NCBI GenBank assembly: GCA_038363925.1
Contig: JAQQWL010000004.1
Location: forward strand, 1,798,001-1,862,000
Direction of reading: 5' to 3'
From: Apiospora phragmitis
Taxonomy: Eukaryota; Ascomycota; Sordariomycetes; Amphisphaeriales; Apiosporaceae
Length of the DNA stretch: 64,000 bases
The notes under the pieces are model-generated. The model was not told the origin of the DNA. It worked only from the letters and a program-made list of their open reading frames with translations, and made no database searches. The translations under genes and the position numbers were made by a program. Below are positions 1 through 12,182 of this stretch, piece by piece. Positions within the stretch are counted from its first letter, which is position 1; each line of letters starts with the position of its first letter.

Positions 1-1227
1 TCGAGAATACTCGTTGAGCTGCTGGACCTGGCATGTGCTGAGTTGGCTCTGTTCCTACTACTTGACCGTGAAGTATCCGAAATTGGCGGTCTTGAAGACG
101 ATGCGGAAGTCTCAGGCGGTGTGACGGACTACTTGTATTGGTTCTCCTGCTTGTTTCCTGGCGAGACCTTAGAAGTTGTCGCCTCCGATAAGCCTCCGTA
201 ATCTTGCGACTCAATTCGTCATTCTGAGCAAGGTCGAGATTGCTAAGATCCAGCCCGTCCAACAGGCCCTCTTCTTGTATCTGACGGGCAAATTCCTCGA
301 TCTCCTTTTCCATGTCTCGTGAGTCCACATCCGATGAGATAATCAATGATCTTATAGATGACTGGTGCTCGACAGCTCTCCGCCTTGTCCTAGATGACTC
401 CCGTGACTGTTGTCGCGAGTCGCTTTGCCGATGTCTCCTTTCTTCCGACGAGGAAGTACCTCCCGGTCGCAATAGAACGTTCGGGTCCGTCACAGCCCTT
501 CGTCGTCGCTCTTCCTCCCGGTTGGCTCTGTGAGTTCGATCGCGGGTATCATCACGGTGCCTCGAGTCGCGACTGCTTTCTCTGTCCGAGCGACTGCTCC
601 CTTCGTGGTCGCGTACATGTTGTTCCTGTCGATGGCGTGCTTGTCTGTGCCTTGATGAGGAGGAGACACCAGCATCGCGCAAGCTCAGCTCACGGGCTTG
701 CTCCAGCATTTGTCGTTCCAACACATCTAGCCTTTGCTCCTCCGGGGACTTGTCCGAGCCTCGTATCCTCGGCAGCACGTTGTCGCCCGGCTTGTACTTC
801 TGATGCATTTCATCCTTCTCGGTATCTGATCTCGCCTTATCCGGATGGGCGCCCAGGAACATCTCGAGAAGCGTTGCGACGGTGGCATTGTGCCGAGTGT
901 CCCTGACCGGTGCCCGACATGACGGGCAAGTTGCGATGTTGGCGCCGGCAGGTGGGGGGTCGGGTGAGTTCTCGGCCGCGCTCGCTTGCCAGCTAAACCA
1001 GTCCCTGAGGCAAGAGCCACAGAAAGTATGCAAGCAGTCGAGAAGCGTCAAAGGTTGGTACAAAACCTCGGTGCAAATCTGGTTCCCATACACGATGTAT
1101 TAGTGAGCGGTGAAAGCTGAGCCGTAAAAGCGACGTGACCTTGAAACCTGGAACTGGCGGGGGGCCCCAAACTTACGGAACACGTTAATTCCTTCTCCAG
1201 ATCGACAGCGGGCCGAGGGGAGTCCAT
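1..1227 (-). CDS. RING-finger protein, probable E3 ubiquitin ligase (C-terminus off the left edge)
   Basis: Two exons are visible: 1177-1227 (17 codons from the ATG at 1227) and 1078 down to the window edge. The intron 1079-1176 has a GTAAGT donor and CAG acceptor, and splicing completes a C3HC4 RING finger: the first pair C-S-I-C straddles the junction, followed by C-L-H-T-F-C-G-S-C and a final C-P-S-C. RING proteins of this layout recruit an E2 and transfer ubiquitin; that activity is inferred. After the RING (residues about 15-75) the protein turns charged and low-complexity, rich in Arg, Ser, Glu and His, with an 'EEQRLDVLERQMLEQAREL' helix. I followed the frame to base 2 without a stop, so the true C-terminus lies outside. 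No close named homologue is claimed. Confidence 0.8.
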
Positions 1228-4200
1228 GGTATCAAGTAAAGCCAAGGGCCGTCGGATAGCGACCAGGGCTTCCTCGTTGTCGAAATTGTCTCAGTTCATT
1301 CACAGTTTTCACAAGTGATATATATAAGAGTGGGAGTCATCGCTGTAGCGCAACAGCTACATGGGAATGTAGGAAGAAAGTTGGTGGTCGTCGATTACTA
1401 TTTTGGTGGGGTGTGTGTGGGACGTATTGACGGACGGTGAGCGCGAGCGGGAGAAGCACCCCTCGAAGTTGCAAAGCAAACCGAGGCGAGACAAGACAGC
1501 CAACCAAGAACCGAACCAAAAACCAAGAAACTCATGTATGTTTTTATATCGACTTCGTCTTTCCTTTCGTTGCCTGGATTACCCTGCATATGGGCGTAAC
1601 ATGCGGTAAGTAGACTGCTCGTGTATGTTGCTTGCCGAGGCTGACGAGAGAAGGTCCTCTGTCAGCTTCATCTTGATGTAAGTGGCTCTGCACGAGCGAA
1701 GAAATAGGTATGGAATTGGGAACGCTGATTTTGTAGGAGACTCATGGGCGCATGTAAGTCGAGGTTAGTGGTGTCAACGGGATACAATAACCGGGGTCAG
1801 GCCGCCGCCAGGTCGGCTTCAGCAGGTTTCACTTATCACCTAACCTTAGGTACCTTAGGCGGTGCTTGTATTTGATGCCATAGGCTTGAGCTCCTTTTAT
1901 TCCTCCATGAATTCAATCATAGATAAAGTAGGTAGGTATGTAGATTTCAGCGATGATCTGTATTATATAGAAGCATCAAGCTACCATACACGCAGACAAG
2001 AAACACTGGAAGTTACACATTACGTTAGCAGCGATCTGTTCCCAATGAGAAACACCTGGGAGACTAAAATGCTGTGGTGACATATAATCATCATGACCGG
2101 ACATGCAGGTCTCTCCTTTCCGAGACATTATGGACCGGTTTCAATAGGTATGCTTTCGAATCCGGATCTCGCAGTTTTGCTGCGCATGCTGTTCGAACTC
2201 CACAATCAGATAGGTGCTCATCGATACGATTTGAACATGCGAGTGTATACGCGTAAGTACTTAGGTAGGTATACATATCGAGGTTACCTCAGCTGTTGTA
2301 GGAGCGCCAACAAGCATCGATATCGCAATATCAGATACCGCCCAAGTGTGAATTCCCTAGGAACTGGAATTGGAAGGTTGCATTGTGCTACATAATGCCA
2401 AGTTAGAAGGGATGGGGATGCTGGTTGGACGAGATCGAATACACCGACTATGCCTATGCCTAAAGGGTGTCCCAAAACCTTGTGTAGCTACATGTAGGTA
2501 CTCCTGGGCATCTACTAGATGTTCCCTAGATGGCCTCTTCCTATTCCGACGTCTACGACGATCTTTCGTGAGCTGATGAGCTCGTTTGCTGGTGAGAGCG
2601 AAATCCATACCTACGCTTTGACCATTCGTCGCTGACCTCTGTCCCTCTTTGTCTCTGCTGTCGGCAGTGACGGGGAGTGGAAACGTGGAGACCTGAACGG
2701 TCAGGGGGTACAGGCGGCTCTTTACACGAATCCGCGAACATCACGCGTTAGATCATCGTGGGCCAGATTGGTTCGAGACTGGAGATGACGAGTGCGCAAT
2801 CTACATACAGAGAGAGAAAGGTGGTGGGCCACTAAAGGGGAGGTGGTTGGGTCAGGTGGACCGTAAGCCGACATGTCATCAGAATGTTTGAATTGAAGCC
2901 ATATTCTACATGCCATAGTATGCGCTTTATGCACATGCTGCGGCATGTTAAGAGTTCATTGGCACCAGATGGTTTTGCCAATCCATGTTCGAGCCTCTAA
3001 TAACTGCCAAAACCTTAATCAAATTCTCCGAAGAAGCCCGTCCTGTCCACCTTGTTGCTCTAGCAGCACCGCCACGTATGTAGTAGCCGTAGCAGTAGCC
3101 GTAGCCTTAGGAAACCGAGCACGTAATAAGTCCTTCAGGGTTGTTTGGCAACGCGCCCTTGCCATGAGGAGTGATTGCACATGTTTGTTTCGCTTCCTCG
3201 CCAACTTGCGATATAGCAGGGGATGGGGGTTTTATTTCCGTCTACATCTCACCTTTCGATGCTATTTCGAAAAGGAGGGTGTTCATTAACTAACGGCGTG
3301 GACCAGGCACCCAGGTAAGGTACACCTATATGTATCTTAGATCTGCCAGGGATGGCGCGAGAATTCTGTTCAATCTACGTAACATCCGTTGTACCTAATA
3401 CGCAGCAGGCAGGCCCTGGCAAGCTCGTCATTTGTTCGGTCCAGGCCAAGAGCTGTCGGTTGCCCAGAAGTTAAATGACTGAAGAGGACAGACGGGTCGA
3501 TAGGTCTATTTGGTTGACAATGAAGGACAGACGTCTCAAGACTACGTGCATCCAGGCATCGTCGGTGATTACGGATAGGCGCAAAACCAGAGATCGTCGA
3601 GCGATCTGCCGGGTCATTCCAGTGCCCAGAGACAGCTTGCTTCTTTTCCATTTTGGTGAGGCTTGCAGGCTGGAGTCCTAGGGTGGAGCCCACCATGGGA
3701 AACGGGTGTCGACGGGGCGCCCCATGCTTTAGGCTCCATTCAATATTCTTCTCATCAACCGACTCGGAATCCTTCAGGTTCTCATTCATTGGCATCTCCC
3801 GTTCGTTTGTAGCATATCAAATGATATTCGTATCTAACCTTAGGTATCATCCCGATCTAATCCAAACCAATGCAGGCGTAGTGATAGAAAGGTACAAAGT
3901 TCCAGGCGCGACGCAGGGTCAAAGAAACGCTAGCCACTAAGCGAAAACAAGCGCCCCAGAAGTTGCAGGGAGCAGGTGAAGGGGTCGGAGGTCTTGACTC
4001 AAAGAAAGCCGACAAAAGGCAGGACTGACAGGTTCGCGATCCTCAAGATGTGCACGCCGCTCTCAAGCTGTAACAAACCATTTCAGAGTTATGATAATAA
4101 GACTTGAGCTCTCGAGTATGATAGAATATATCGAAGACAAATTCTCCAGACAGCCCCAGTTCGATGTGGTGTATTAGGTGATGCGTACGGAGTACTGTGT

Positions 4201-4915
4201 GCATTTTCATTTTGGGGAGAGGGCGAGGCAGGGAGAGCAAGGAGATGCCGCTGCCAGCTGCCAAGAGCTGCCAGTGCCATCTGCGGCTTAGAAGCTGCGA
4301 CCAAGGGTGGGAAAAAAAAAGTTGGCCTGGAGCTTCGTGTATAAGAATGGGCAAGACTTATTAGAGGACGCTGCCGCCCACTTCGCAAAAGTCATCAGAC
4401 CTGCATCCCGCATTTTGCACGCCCCTGCCGAGCCCTCCAGTCTCCCTGCCATTTTTGTTCGGCCTCTTCCTCCCTTCGACCCCCAGCCAGCCCAGGCCAG
4501 ACAAAAAACAAAAAAAACAGGACCCAACCTACCAAACGAGCGCAGAGACCATCGCCAACCCCAAAACAGCCAATTCAATCAGTAATCAGTCTCCAGCCAC
4601 TCATCGCATCGCATATCATCTCATCGCCTCAAATCGGGTCCGGTCACACTGAGAATTGCATCGTACACTTTGCACGATTGTTGCATCGACTTTTTTATTT
4701 TTATTTTCATTTCTACCAAAACGGGTGCTGCGCATCGATCTTCACTCAATTAATACATTCACCCGTCCTGGAGAGCACTACCTTCACCAATTAAGTGATC
4801 AACAACTAGATCATCACTAGACCATCACGGCCTCTATTAATACGTCGGTTGGCACAGCTTGTCTCCACCACAGCTGACAACTGATTCGCAGTTGCAAACC
4901 ACCACACTTATTACA
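1228..4915. other. Long gene-free stretch upstream of MOT1
   Basis: About 3.7 kb between the RING gene start and the MOT1 leader. I see only short ORFs in all frames, with no recognisable protein, no tRNA or rRNA and no terminal repeats. The longest, a 141-codon minus ORF at 3370-3795, shows no family motif. A short GTAGCC-type microsatellite lies at about 3080-3106. The 4300-4900 part is rich in C+A/T pyrimidine tracts typical of a fungal promoter and 5' leader for the plus-strand gene that follows. Confidence 0.5.
3080..3106. repeat. GTAGCC/GTAGCA microsatellite
   Basis: Imperfect hexanucleotide repeat made of GTAGCC and GTAGCA units, about four copies, in non-coding DNA. Confidence 0.6.
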
Positions 4916-4916
4916 G

Positions 4917-5434
4917 GTTAGTCTCTATACCCTTCACCTCCCAGCATCGCCCTCACTTTGCACATCCTTTTATATCTGCTCTCACCCCCCTGGACCCCCT
5001 AAATCTACACAGTCGTAAATTATATTTGCGCAACACCGCATCCGTGTTTCCTCATCTGGACCTCCCACTGGCTTGCATGCATGGCGCGGCCTCTAAACCA
5101 CCATCTTTGGTGTCGTAGAGTCTTTCGAGATCATTCCAACGTTCAAGAGCTTGAGCGTCGTGTGGATGAAGCCATTCGGATGATACGACAGGGTCCGTGG
5201 AGGCATAATGCTTATTCCGTGTAATGCGACTACTCCCGTATTATAGCGAATAGTGTGTTATGTCGTTCTACGGAGCTGCCAGACTATAGAGTAACCCAGA
5301 GAGAGCATGGTCCCATCCAAAGCAACCTGGCTTAGCCAACAAACTGCTTTATCTTGCATATTTGATGCCTAGTAGACCAGTCGCTGACTGGCTTGCAGCT
5401 TTTTTCTTGCGAAATGAACCTCCCTTGGCTCTAG
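4917..5434 (+). other. Probable 5'UTR intron of MOT1
   Basis: A donor 'ACAG|GTTAGT' at 4917 and acceptors at 5398 (TTGCAG) or 5434 (CTCTAG) bracket a stretch just before the MOT1 start codon. A long leader intron would explain the ATGs between 5080 and 5420. This is inference: the exact acceptor cannot be decided without transcripts. Confidence 0.4.
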
Positions 5435-5465
5435 GCCCCAAAGCCTCGGTGTGACAACAACGACA

Positions 5466-8400
5466 ATGGCGTCAAGATTAGACCGCCTGGTAACTATCCT
5501 GGAGACAGGTAGTACCAAGCTCATCAAGGATACAGCTGTCAATCAACTAGCAGACTGGCAGAAACAGCACCCAGAGGAGCTGTTTAACCTCCTCTCTAGA
5601 GTGGTGCCCTATCTTCGCCACAAGGACTGGGACACAAGGGCCACAGCAGCCAAGGCTATTGGCAAGATCATTGAAAATGCTCCCGACTACGACCCTAACG
5701 AGGATGAAGATCCCTCGACGGCCAAGAAAGAGGAACCCTCTATCGAGAACGGGCATGTGAAGAAGGAGGAGGATCCTGGCGTGTCGCTGCCCACAGATGA
5801 CTTCTTCAGACTGGAAACGCTAGACGTCGCCATGATATTGAAATATGGGCGTGACCTACTCCGAACGGGTAGTGTCGATCTTGGATTGGCCAGTTTAGTA
5901 CCGCATGCTCGGCTTGCGCACCAGAAGAAGACCCTAGTCGGTCGTATTGGATTACTCGGCCGGAAATTCGAAGATGACGAGGTACCGATTGTCGTCGAGA
6001 AGTCAGCTAGCCCGCTCACACCGCAAGACCCCACGAACTCCAACGGCCACGGCCGCCATGATAGTATGAATGGCTCTAAGCCCAGCCAATCAACTGGAGA
6101 GTCTGGGCTGAGTGCTAGACAGCTCAACGTTCTCAAGAGGAAGCGCAAGCGAGACGCCCAGAAAGCGGCACAAGGCAAAGGTGGCTTTGGCGATCTCTCT
6201 GTTCGCCGATCCTTTACTGCCGGGTCTGACGGGCTTGAAGACCCTTCCATGCCTGATTCTGATTCAAAAAAGGACTCCAAACCGGATTATTTCTCGCTGG
6301 ATCGCCCTGAAGGGGTGGATGAAGACTCCAAGGTCGTTTCCGAATTCAAAGGCCCGGTCCTGCCCATCAAATCCGAGATCGAGACTGAGGACGAGTTGCA
6401 AGGAGCTGAATGGCCGTATGAGCGGCTTTGCGACTTTCTCAAGATAGACATCTTTGATGCCCAATGGGAAACACGACATGGTGCAGCTCTCGGCCTGAGA
6501 GAAATATTGAGAGTGCATGGTGCCGGTGCCGGCCGGCTCCGAGGAAAATCGCGGGCCAGCAACGATGAACTCAACCGCAAATGGCTCGACGACATGGCTT
6601 GCCGCCTCTGCGGCGTCCTCATGCTCGACAGATTCACCGACTACGCGTCAGATACCTCGGTCGCCCCTATTCGAGAGACAATCGGCCAGACATTGGGTTC
6701 TTTCCTGAAACATCTCCCTCCTACATCTGTTTACAGTGTCTATCTGATATTGTACCGGATGGTAATGCAGGATGACTTGGGTCTAGACAGACCGATGTGG
6801 TCTGTCTGCCATGGCGGTATGGTCGGTTTGCGCTATGTCGTAGCTGTCCGCAAAGATCTTCTCTTACAACACAATGATATGATCGATGGAGTTGTGCGCG
6901 CCGTCATGAAAGGGTTGGGCGACAACGATGACGATGTGCGATCCGTTAGTGCGGCGGCGCTCATTCCGATGGCTCAGGAATTTGTGAACACGCGACCTGC
7001 AGCGCTGACTGAACTGATCAACATTGTTTGGGAAAGCCTTTCCAGCCTCGGCGATGACTTGAGTGCAAGTACTGGAAAGATCATGGATCTGCTAGCCACT
7101 CTTTGCGGCTTCCCCGAGGTTCTCGAAGCTATGAAGAACTCCGCTGAGCAGGATGAGGAGCGATCCTTCACCCTCCTCGTACCCAGGCTGTATCCTTTCC
7201 TACGCCACACCATCACGTCTGTTCGTCTGGCTGTTCTCAAGGCCCTCGTGACTTTTGTGAATCTTGGCGAGGAGTCTCAAGGTTGGCTTGACGAGCGAAC
7301 CCTTCGTCTCATTTTCCAGAACATTCTCGTGGAGAGAGATACAAGCACTCTCAATATGTCGATGGAGCTCTGGATGGCATTGGTGAGGTGCTTGTCGAAA
7401 AAACCGGAACGACTGGCAGAGGAGTTCTACCCACATGTGGATGCGCTGATGCAGCTCACTTTACACCCAGTTGGCGTCTCCCGTCACCCAATTCCCATGA
7501 ATGGTTCGCTCTTTCAAAAGCCGTCTGGCGGTACTTACTATACACAACCTACCCTTGTCTCACAGACGCCGCGGAAAGGCTCAGATGACGGCGAGCGGGC
7601 AGCGAAGAGGCGCCGGAAGTCTACAAAGGTTGAAGAAGCACCTGTCTCGACCCATTCGCATGACTTGGATGGTCATATGATGCAGGGTGATGTAGACCTG
7701 GTTGGCATGGACACCTTGATCCGATCTAGAGTGTCAGCAGCAAAAGCCATGGGCTATATCATGTCTCAACTCCCTCTGGCGAATCTAGAGGCGTTCGACG
7801 CCACCTTGATACCAGGCTTTGCTTCATCATACTCTTCAACTCAAATGGTGTCATGCATCATCGTTGACGAATTCGCCAAACACAGCCCTCATGCCAAATT
7901 GGAAGCTCGTTATGTAGAGCAACTGCAGAAAATGATCGAATCTGAGCGTCCGTCTCACTACCGAGACCTGGTCAGCTTCGTGCAGCGGACGCGCGCACAG
8001 TGCATGCAGCTCATCAACCTCTTCCGAGACCACGGTAAGGTCTCACAAGGCAAGCTTCCGACACTACCTGTAGTAGTACAAGGCGAAGCTGAAGCGGGCC
8101 CCAACGCATTCTCCTTGGCAATGGCTGAGAAATGTGTTGGGGACGACTTTGAGAAGCTGAGGAAAATAATGGCTCCTGCACAGCGTCTGATAACCACAAC
8201 TGACCTGAACGAGGCACGGAGAACCACGACTTTTGCCATTGAAGAGGCGAAAACGATCAAGGGAGGCCGCGATGTCCGAATCAAGGCTGCCGCCGCTTGT
8301 GCCCTTATTGCGATGAAGGTGCTGCCTAAGAAGCCTAGCCCTCTCATTAAGGGTATCATGGACAGCATTAAATCGGAAGAGAACCAGCTACTGCAGTACC

Positions 8401-11205
8401 GCTCTGCCGAGACCATCTCGCGCCTGGTGCAGCTCTTCACCGACAACGGACGCAGAGGACCTGCCGACAAAGTAGTCTCAAACCTGATCAAGTTTTCTTG
8501 TATGGAAGTGGCGGAAACTCCCGAGTTCCCAGTCCATGCCCACAAGCAGGACTGTATTTTGTCTATGCAGAAGGAGGAAGACCGCGTCGATCATGAAGAT
8601 GCCGAGAAGTGGGCTAGAGAAGCCAGAGAGGCGCGTATCACACGCCGTGGTGCGAAGGAGGCACTTGAAGTTCTGGCACGGGCTTATGGAGCCCAAATCT
8701 TCGAGACGGTCCCGAGTCTGCAAAAGTACATGGAGCAACCGTTGGTGAAGGCCTTCTCGGGTGAACTGCCTGCAGAAGCAAAGGACCCCGAAGTCACGTT
8801 TGGTCAAGAGATCGTCGATGCCATGTCGGTGATCAGGACGCTTGCACCCACTCTGGACGTGTCCCTGCATCCGTTCATCATGCAACAAGTGCCGCTCATC
8901 ATAAAGGCTCTCCACTCGGAGCTCTCTGTCTACCGTTATATGGCAGCCAAGTGTATCGCAACTATATGCAGTGTCATTACCGTCGAAGGCATGACTGCCC
9001 TTGTCGAGAAGGTGCTACCATCCATCAACAACCCAGTGGATCTTCATTTCCGCCAGGGCGCCATCGAAGCTATTTATCACCTGATAGCGGTAATGGGTGA
9101 TGGTATCCTGCCCTACGTCATTTTCCTCATTGTTCCTGTCTTGGGACGTATGAGCGACTCGGACAACGAGATCCGTCTAATCTCTACGACTTCCTTCGCC
9201 ACGTTGGTGAAGCTTGTACCTCTCGAGGCTGGCATTCCGGACCCCCGGGCCTTTCAGAAGAACTCCTAAAGGGTAGGAATCGTGAAAGGACATTCATCGC
9301 GCAACTTCTGGACCCCAAGAAGGTCGAAAGCTTTACGATACCAGTCGCAATCAATGCTGAGCTGCGCTCGTATCAGCAAGACGGTGTCAACTGGCTGAAT
9401 TTCTTAAATAAGTACCATCTACATGGCATTCTTTGCGACGATATGGGTCTTGGAAAAACCCTTCAGACAATCTGCATGGTATCTAGTGACCATTACAACC
9501 GAGCCGAGGAGTTCAAGAAGACGGGTGCCCCAGATGTACGGAGATTGCCCTCCCTCATTGTCTGCCCCCCTACGCTCTCCGGACACTGGCAGCAAGAGTT
9601 CAAGACTTTTGCACCTTTCTTATCCGTGACTGCTTTCGTCGGCCCCCCTGCCGAGCGCAGAGCGAAGGCATCGCAGTTTAGCACCGCAGATATTGTCATT
9701 ACTTCATATGAGGTGTGTCGTAACGACACCGAGTACCTGGAGAAGGAAAACTGGAACTACGTTGTGCTGGATGAGGGACATTTGATCAAGAATCCCAAGG
9801 CAAAGATTAGCATGGCTGTGAAGAGGCTGGCAAGTAACCACCGATTGATATTGACTGGTACCCCTATCCAGAATAACGTTCTCGAGCTCTGGTCACTCTT
9901 CGATTTCCTTATGCCAGGCTTCTTGGGGTCCGAGAAGGTCTTCCTGGATCGATTTGCTAAACCCATTGCTGCAAGTCGCTTCAGCAAAGCATCGTCGAAG
10001 GAACAGGAAGCTGGTGCGTTGGCAATCGAGGCCCTCCACAAACAGGTCCTACCGTTCTTGCTGCGTCGCCTCAAGGAAGAAGTCCTTAATGACCTGCCAC
10101 CCAAGATCCTCCAGAACTATTACTGTGATCTGAGTGAGCTGCAGAAGAAGCTATTCGACGACTTCAACAAGAGGCAAGGCAGGAAGATTACAGAACAAGC
10201 CGGTCGAGACGACAAGGAAGCCAAGCAGCATATTTTCCAGGCGCTGCAATACATGCGAAAACTCTGCAACTCCCCAGCGCTCGTGATGACGCCGAGCAAC
10301 AAGCTCTACGACGATACGCAGCGTTTCCTTAGCAAACAAGGAACCAGTATTGAGGACCCCGTCCATGCTCCCAAGCTCACGGCTCTGAAGGATCTCCTCG
10401 TCGATTGCGGTATTGGTATCGAGGGCACGGATGCCAACGACCCACTATACCAACCTATCAAGCCCCATCGAGCCTTAGTCTTTTGCCAGATGAAGGAGAT
10501 GCTCGACATGGTCCAGAACACTGTCCTTAAGCGCATGCTCCCGTCCGTCTCGTTCCTTCGACTCGACGGCTCCGTTGAGGCCAACAAGCGACAGGACATC
10601 GTGAACAAGTTTAACAGCGACCCCTCGTACGATGTTCTGCTGCTCACCACCAGCGTGGGCGGCCTGGGTCTCAACCTGACGGGTGCCGATACTGTCATCT
10701 TCGTCGAGCACGACTGGAACCCGCAGAGAGATCTCCAGGCCATGGACCGTGCTCATCGTATCGGACAAAAGAAGGTGGTCAACGTATACCGACTGATTAC
10801 ACGAGGTACGCTGGAGGAGAAGATCTTGAGGTAAGTTATTGCTGGCGTGTGTCCCATTCTCTAGTCCTATGATGCATTTACTAACGCTCCCTCAACAGCT
10901 TGCAAGCCTTCAAGATTGATGTCGCCTCCACTGTTGTGAATCAGCAAAACGCGGGTCTCGGCACGATGGACACGGACCAAATTCTCGACCTTTTCAGTCT
11001 AGGAGACTCGGGACCCAACCTTATCACAGAGAAGGGACAAGGCGGCGGCTTGGAGGGCCGCGAGGAAGACATGGTCGACGTCGAGACGGGCGACGTGCGC
11101 GCGCCGGGCAAGAAGGCCTGGATGGATGATCTCGGCGAACTATGGGACAACCGGCAGTACGAGGAGAGTTTCGACCTCGACGGGTTCATGAAGACGATGG
11201 GCTAG
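5466..11205 (+). CDS. MOT1: TATA-binding-protein-associated factor MOT1/BTAF1, Swi2/Snf2-family ATPase (one apparent frameshift)
   Basis: MOT1 uses ATP to strip TBP from DNA and redistribute it, acting as a global regulator of RNA polymerase II transcription in the nucleus. Exons are 5466-10830 and 10899-11205; the 68 nt intron has GTAAGT, CTAAC and CAG. The start is the ATG of MASRLDRLVTILETGS, the usual MOT1 N-terminus. The N-terminal two thirds are HEAT-repeat and latch sequence with a basic 'KRKRKR' patch. The ATPase carries DDMGLGKT (about residue 1326), DEGH (about 1435), LTGTPIQNN, and the motif V/VI block ending HRIGQ (about 1770). The frame breaks in CCCCC at 9242-9246: one extra C restores PDPPGLSEELL and the rest of the domain, giving 1,890 residues, the usual family length. 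The break looks like a sequence error. The gene converges on FMP27. Confidence 0.95.
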
Positions 11206-12182
11206 TGATATGAAGCAATGAGGAGCAAGTGAGGCGTTTCAAGGACCATTATCGAGCAGTATTGTACAGGTATAATGTATTATACATATTACTATTTTCT
11301 TCAGTCCACTAGCCAGGCATAGCCATGGAGTTAACGAAGGCTCATCGTCGAAGCACCCTGGAGCGTTGAATCTATTAGGTAGTCAAGAAAAAATTACATG
11401 GGGCTCTTATTCCCCAGCACCTCATCATTGATACCGCTACTCTTTCTATACAAGACTGCAGTTGCATTTCCATGCGCCGCGCCAACCGCTTTTCTATATG
11501 CTCGCATAATCATCCCCTTCTCTGTGCCAATGAGCCAACCAAATCAAACGTCATTAGTCCTATGTGATGGGACGAGAGACAAAGTAGTATGCTTAAACAG
11601 GTTTCTAGTAATGAATTTCCCACAGACGCAACTAAGTAGGTTAATCTCTATTGTGTACCAACAACTCCCGCTTTTGTCTTTCTCCCCTTGCTGCGCTGCC
11701 ACTAAACAAAGTTATAACCTGCTCTCAATTATATAACGTCGCTTTTCCCCAAACCACCTGGGAAAGATAAGAAAAAACCAAGCGAGAAGAGAAGAACAAG
11801 AATTTACCACCCCTATGCCACCCAAGTCTTTCTCAAATGCTGCATGTGTGCTCCAAAAACTCCTTGCAAACACCCTCCTGTCGAGAAATGATTATGCAAA
11901 CCAAGGTTTGTCTGTAGGGGAAGAGGGAGGGCATGCCGGCAGAACGCCCCGTTTAAACCTTCGCGATGTATGCATGAACGTATTTATGTTTGTATATATG
12001 TAGCACGCCGTATTGCCGACGAGCTGAGAGAAGAGGTTGCGATGGTTGCTGTGAAGAGACTGTGGGCGACCAGAAGCAAACATTATCATGTATGGCGTGC
12101 TTTGATGGGCGCTCAAGGAAGCGAGTAGCCAGAAGAATTAGGTATTCTGTCGGCTATGATGGCGACGAGGTGAACCAACTTC
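11206..12182. other. Convergent 3' region between MOT1 and FMP27
   Basis: Almost 1 kb containing the 3' ends of two converging genes. Only short shadow ORFs are present; I see no gene, repeat or RNA. Confidence 0.6.

Noticed and set aside
2152..2162. TTTCGAATCCGG resembling a tRNA B box
   Set aside because: No matching A box, acceptor stem or anticodon arm in the preceding 75 bases.
3370..3795. 141-codon minus-strand ORF in the first gene-free stretch
   Set aside because: No recognisable domain and codon use looks random; not enough to call a gene.
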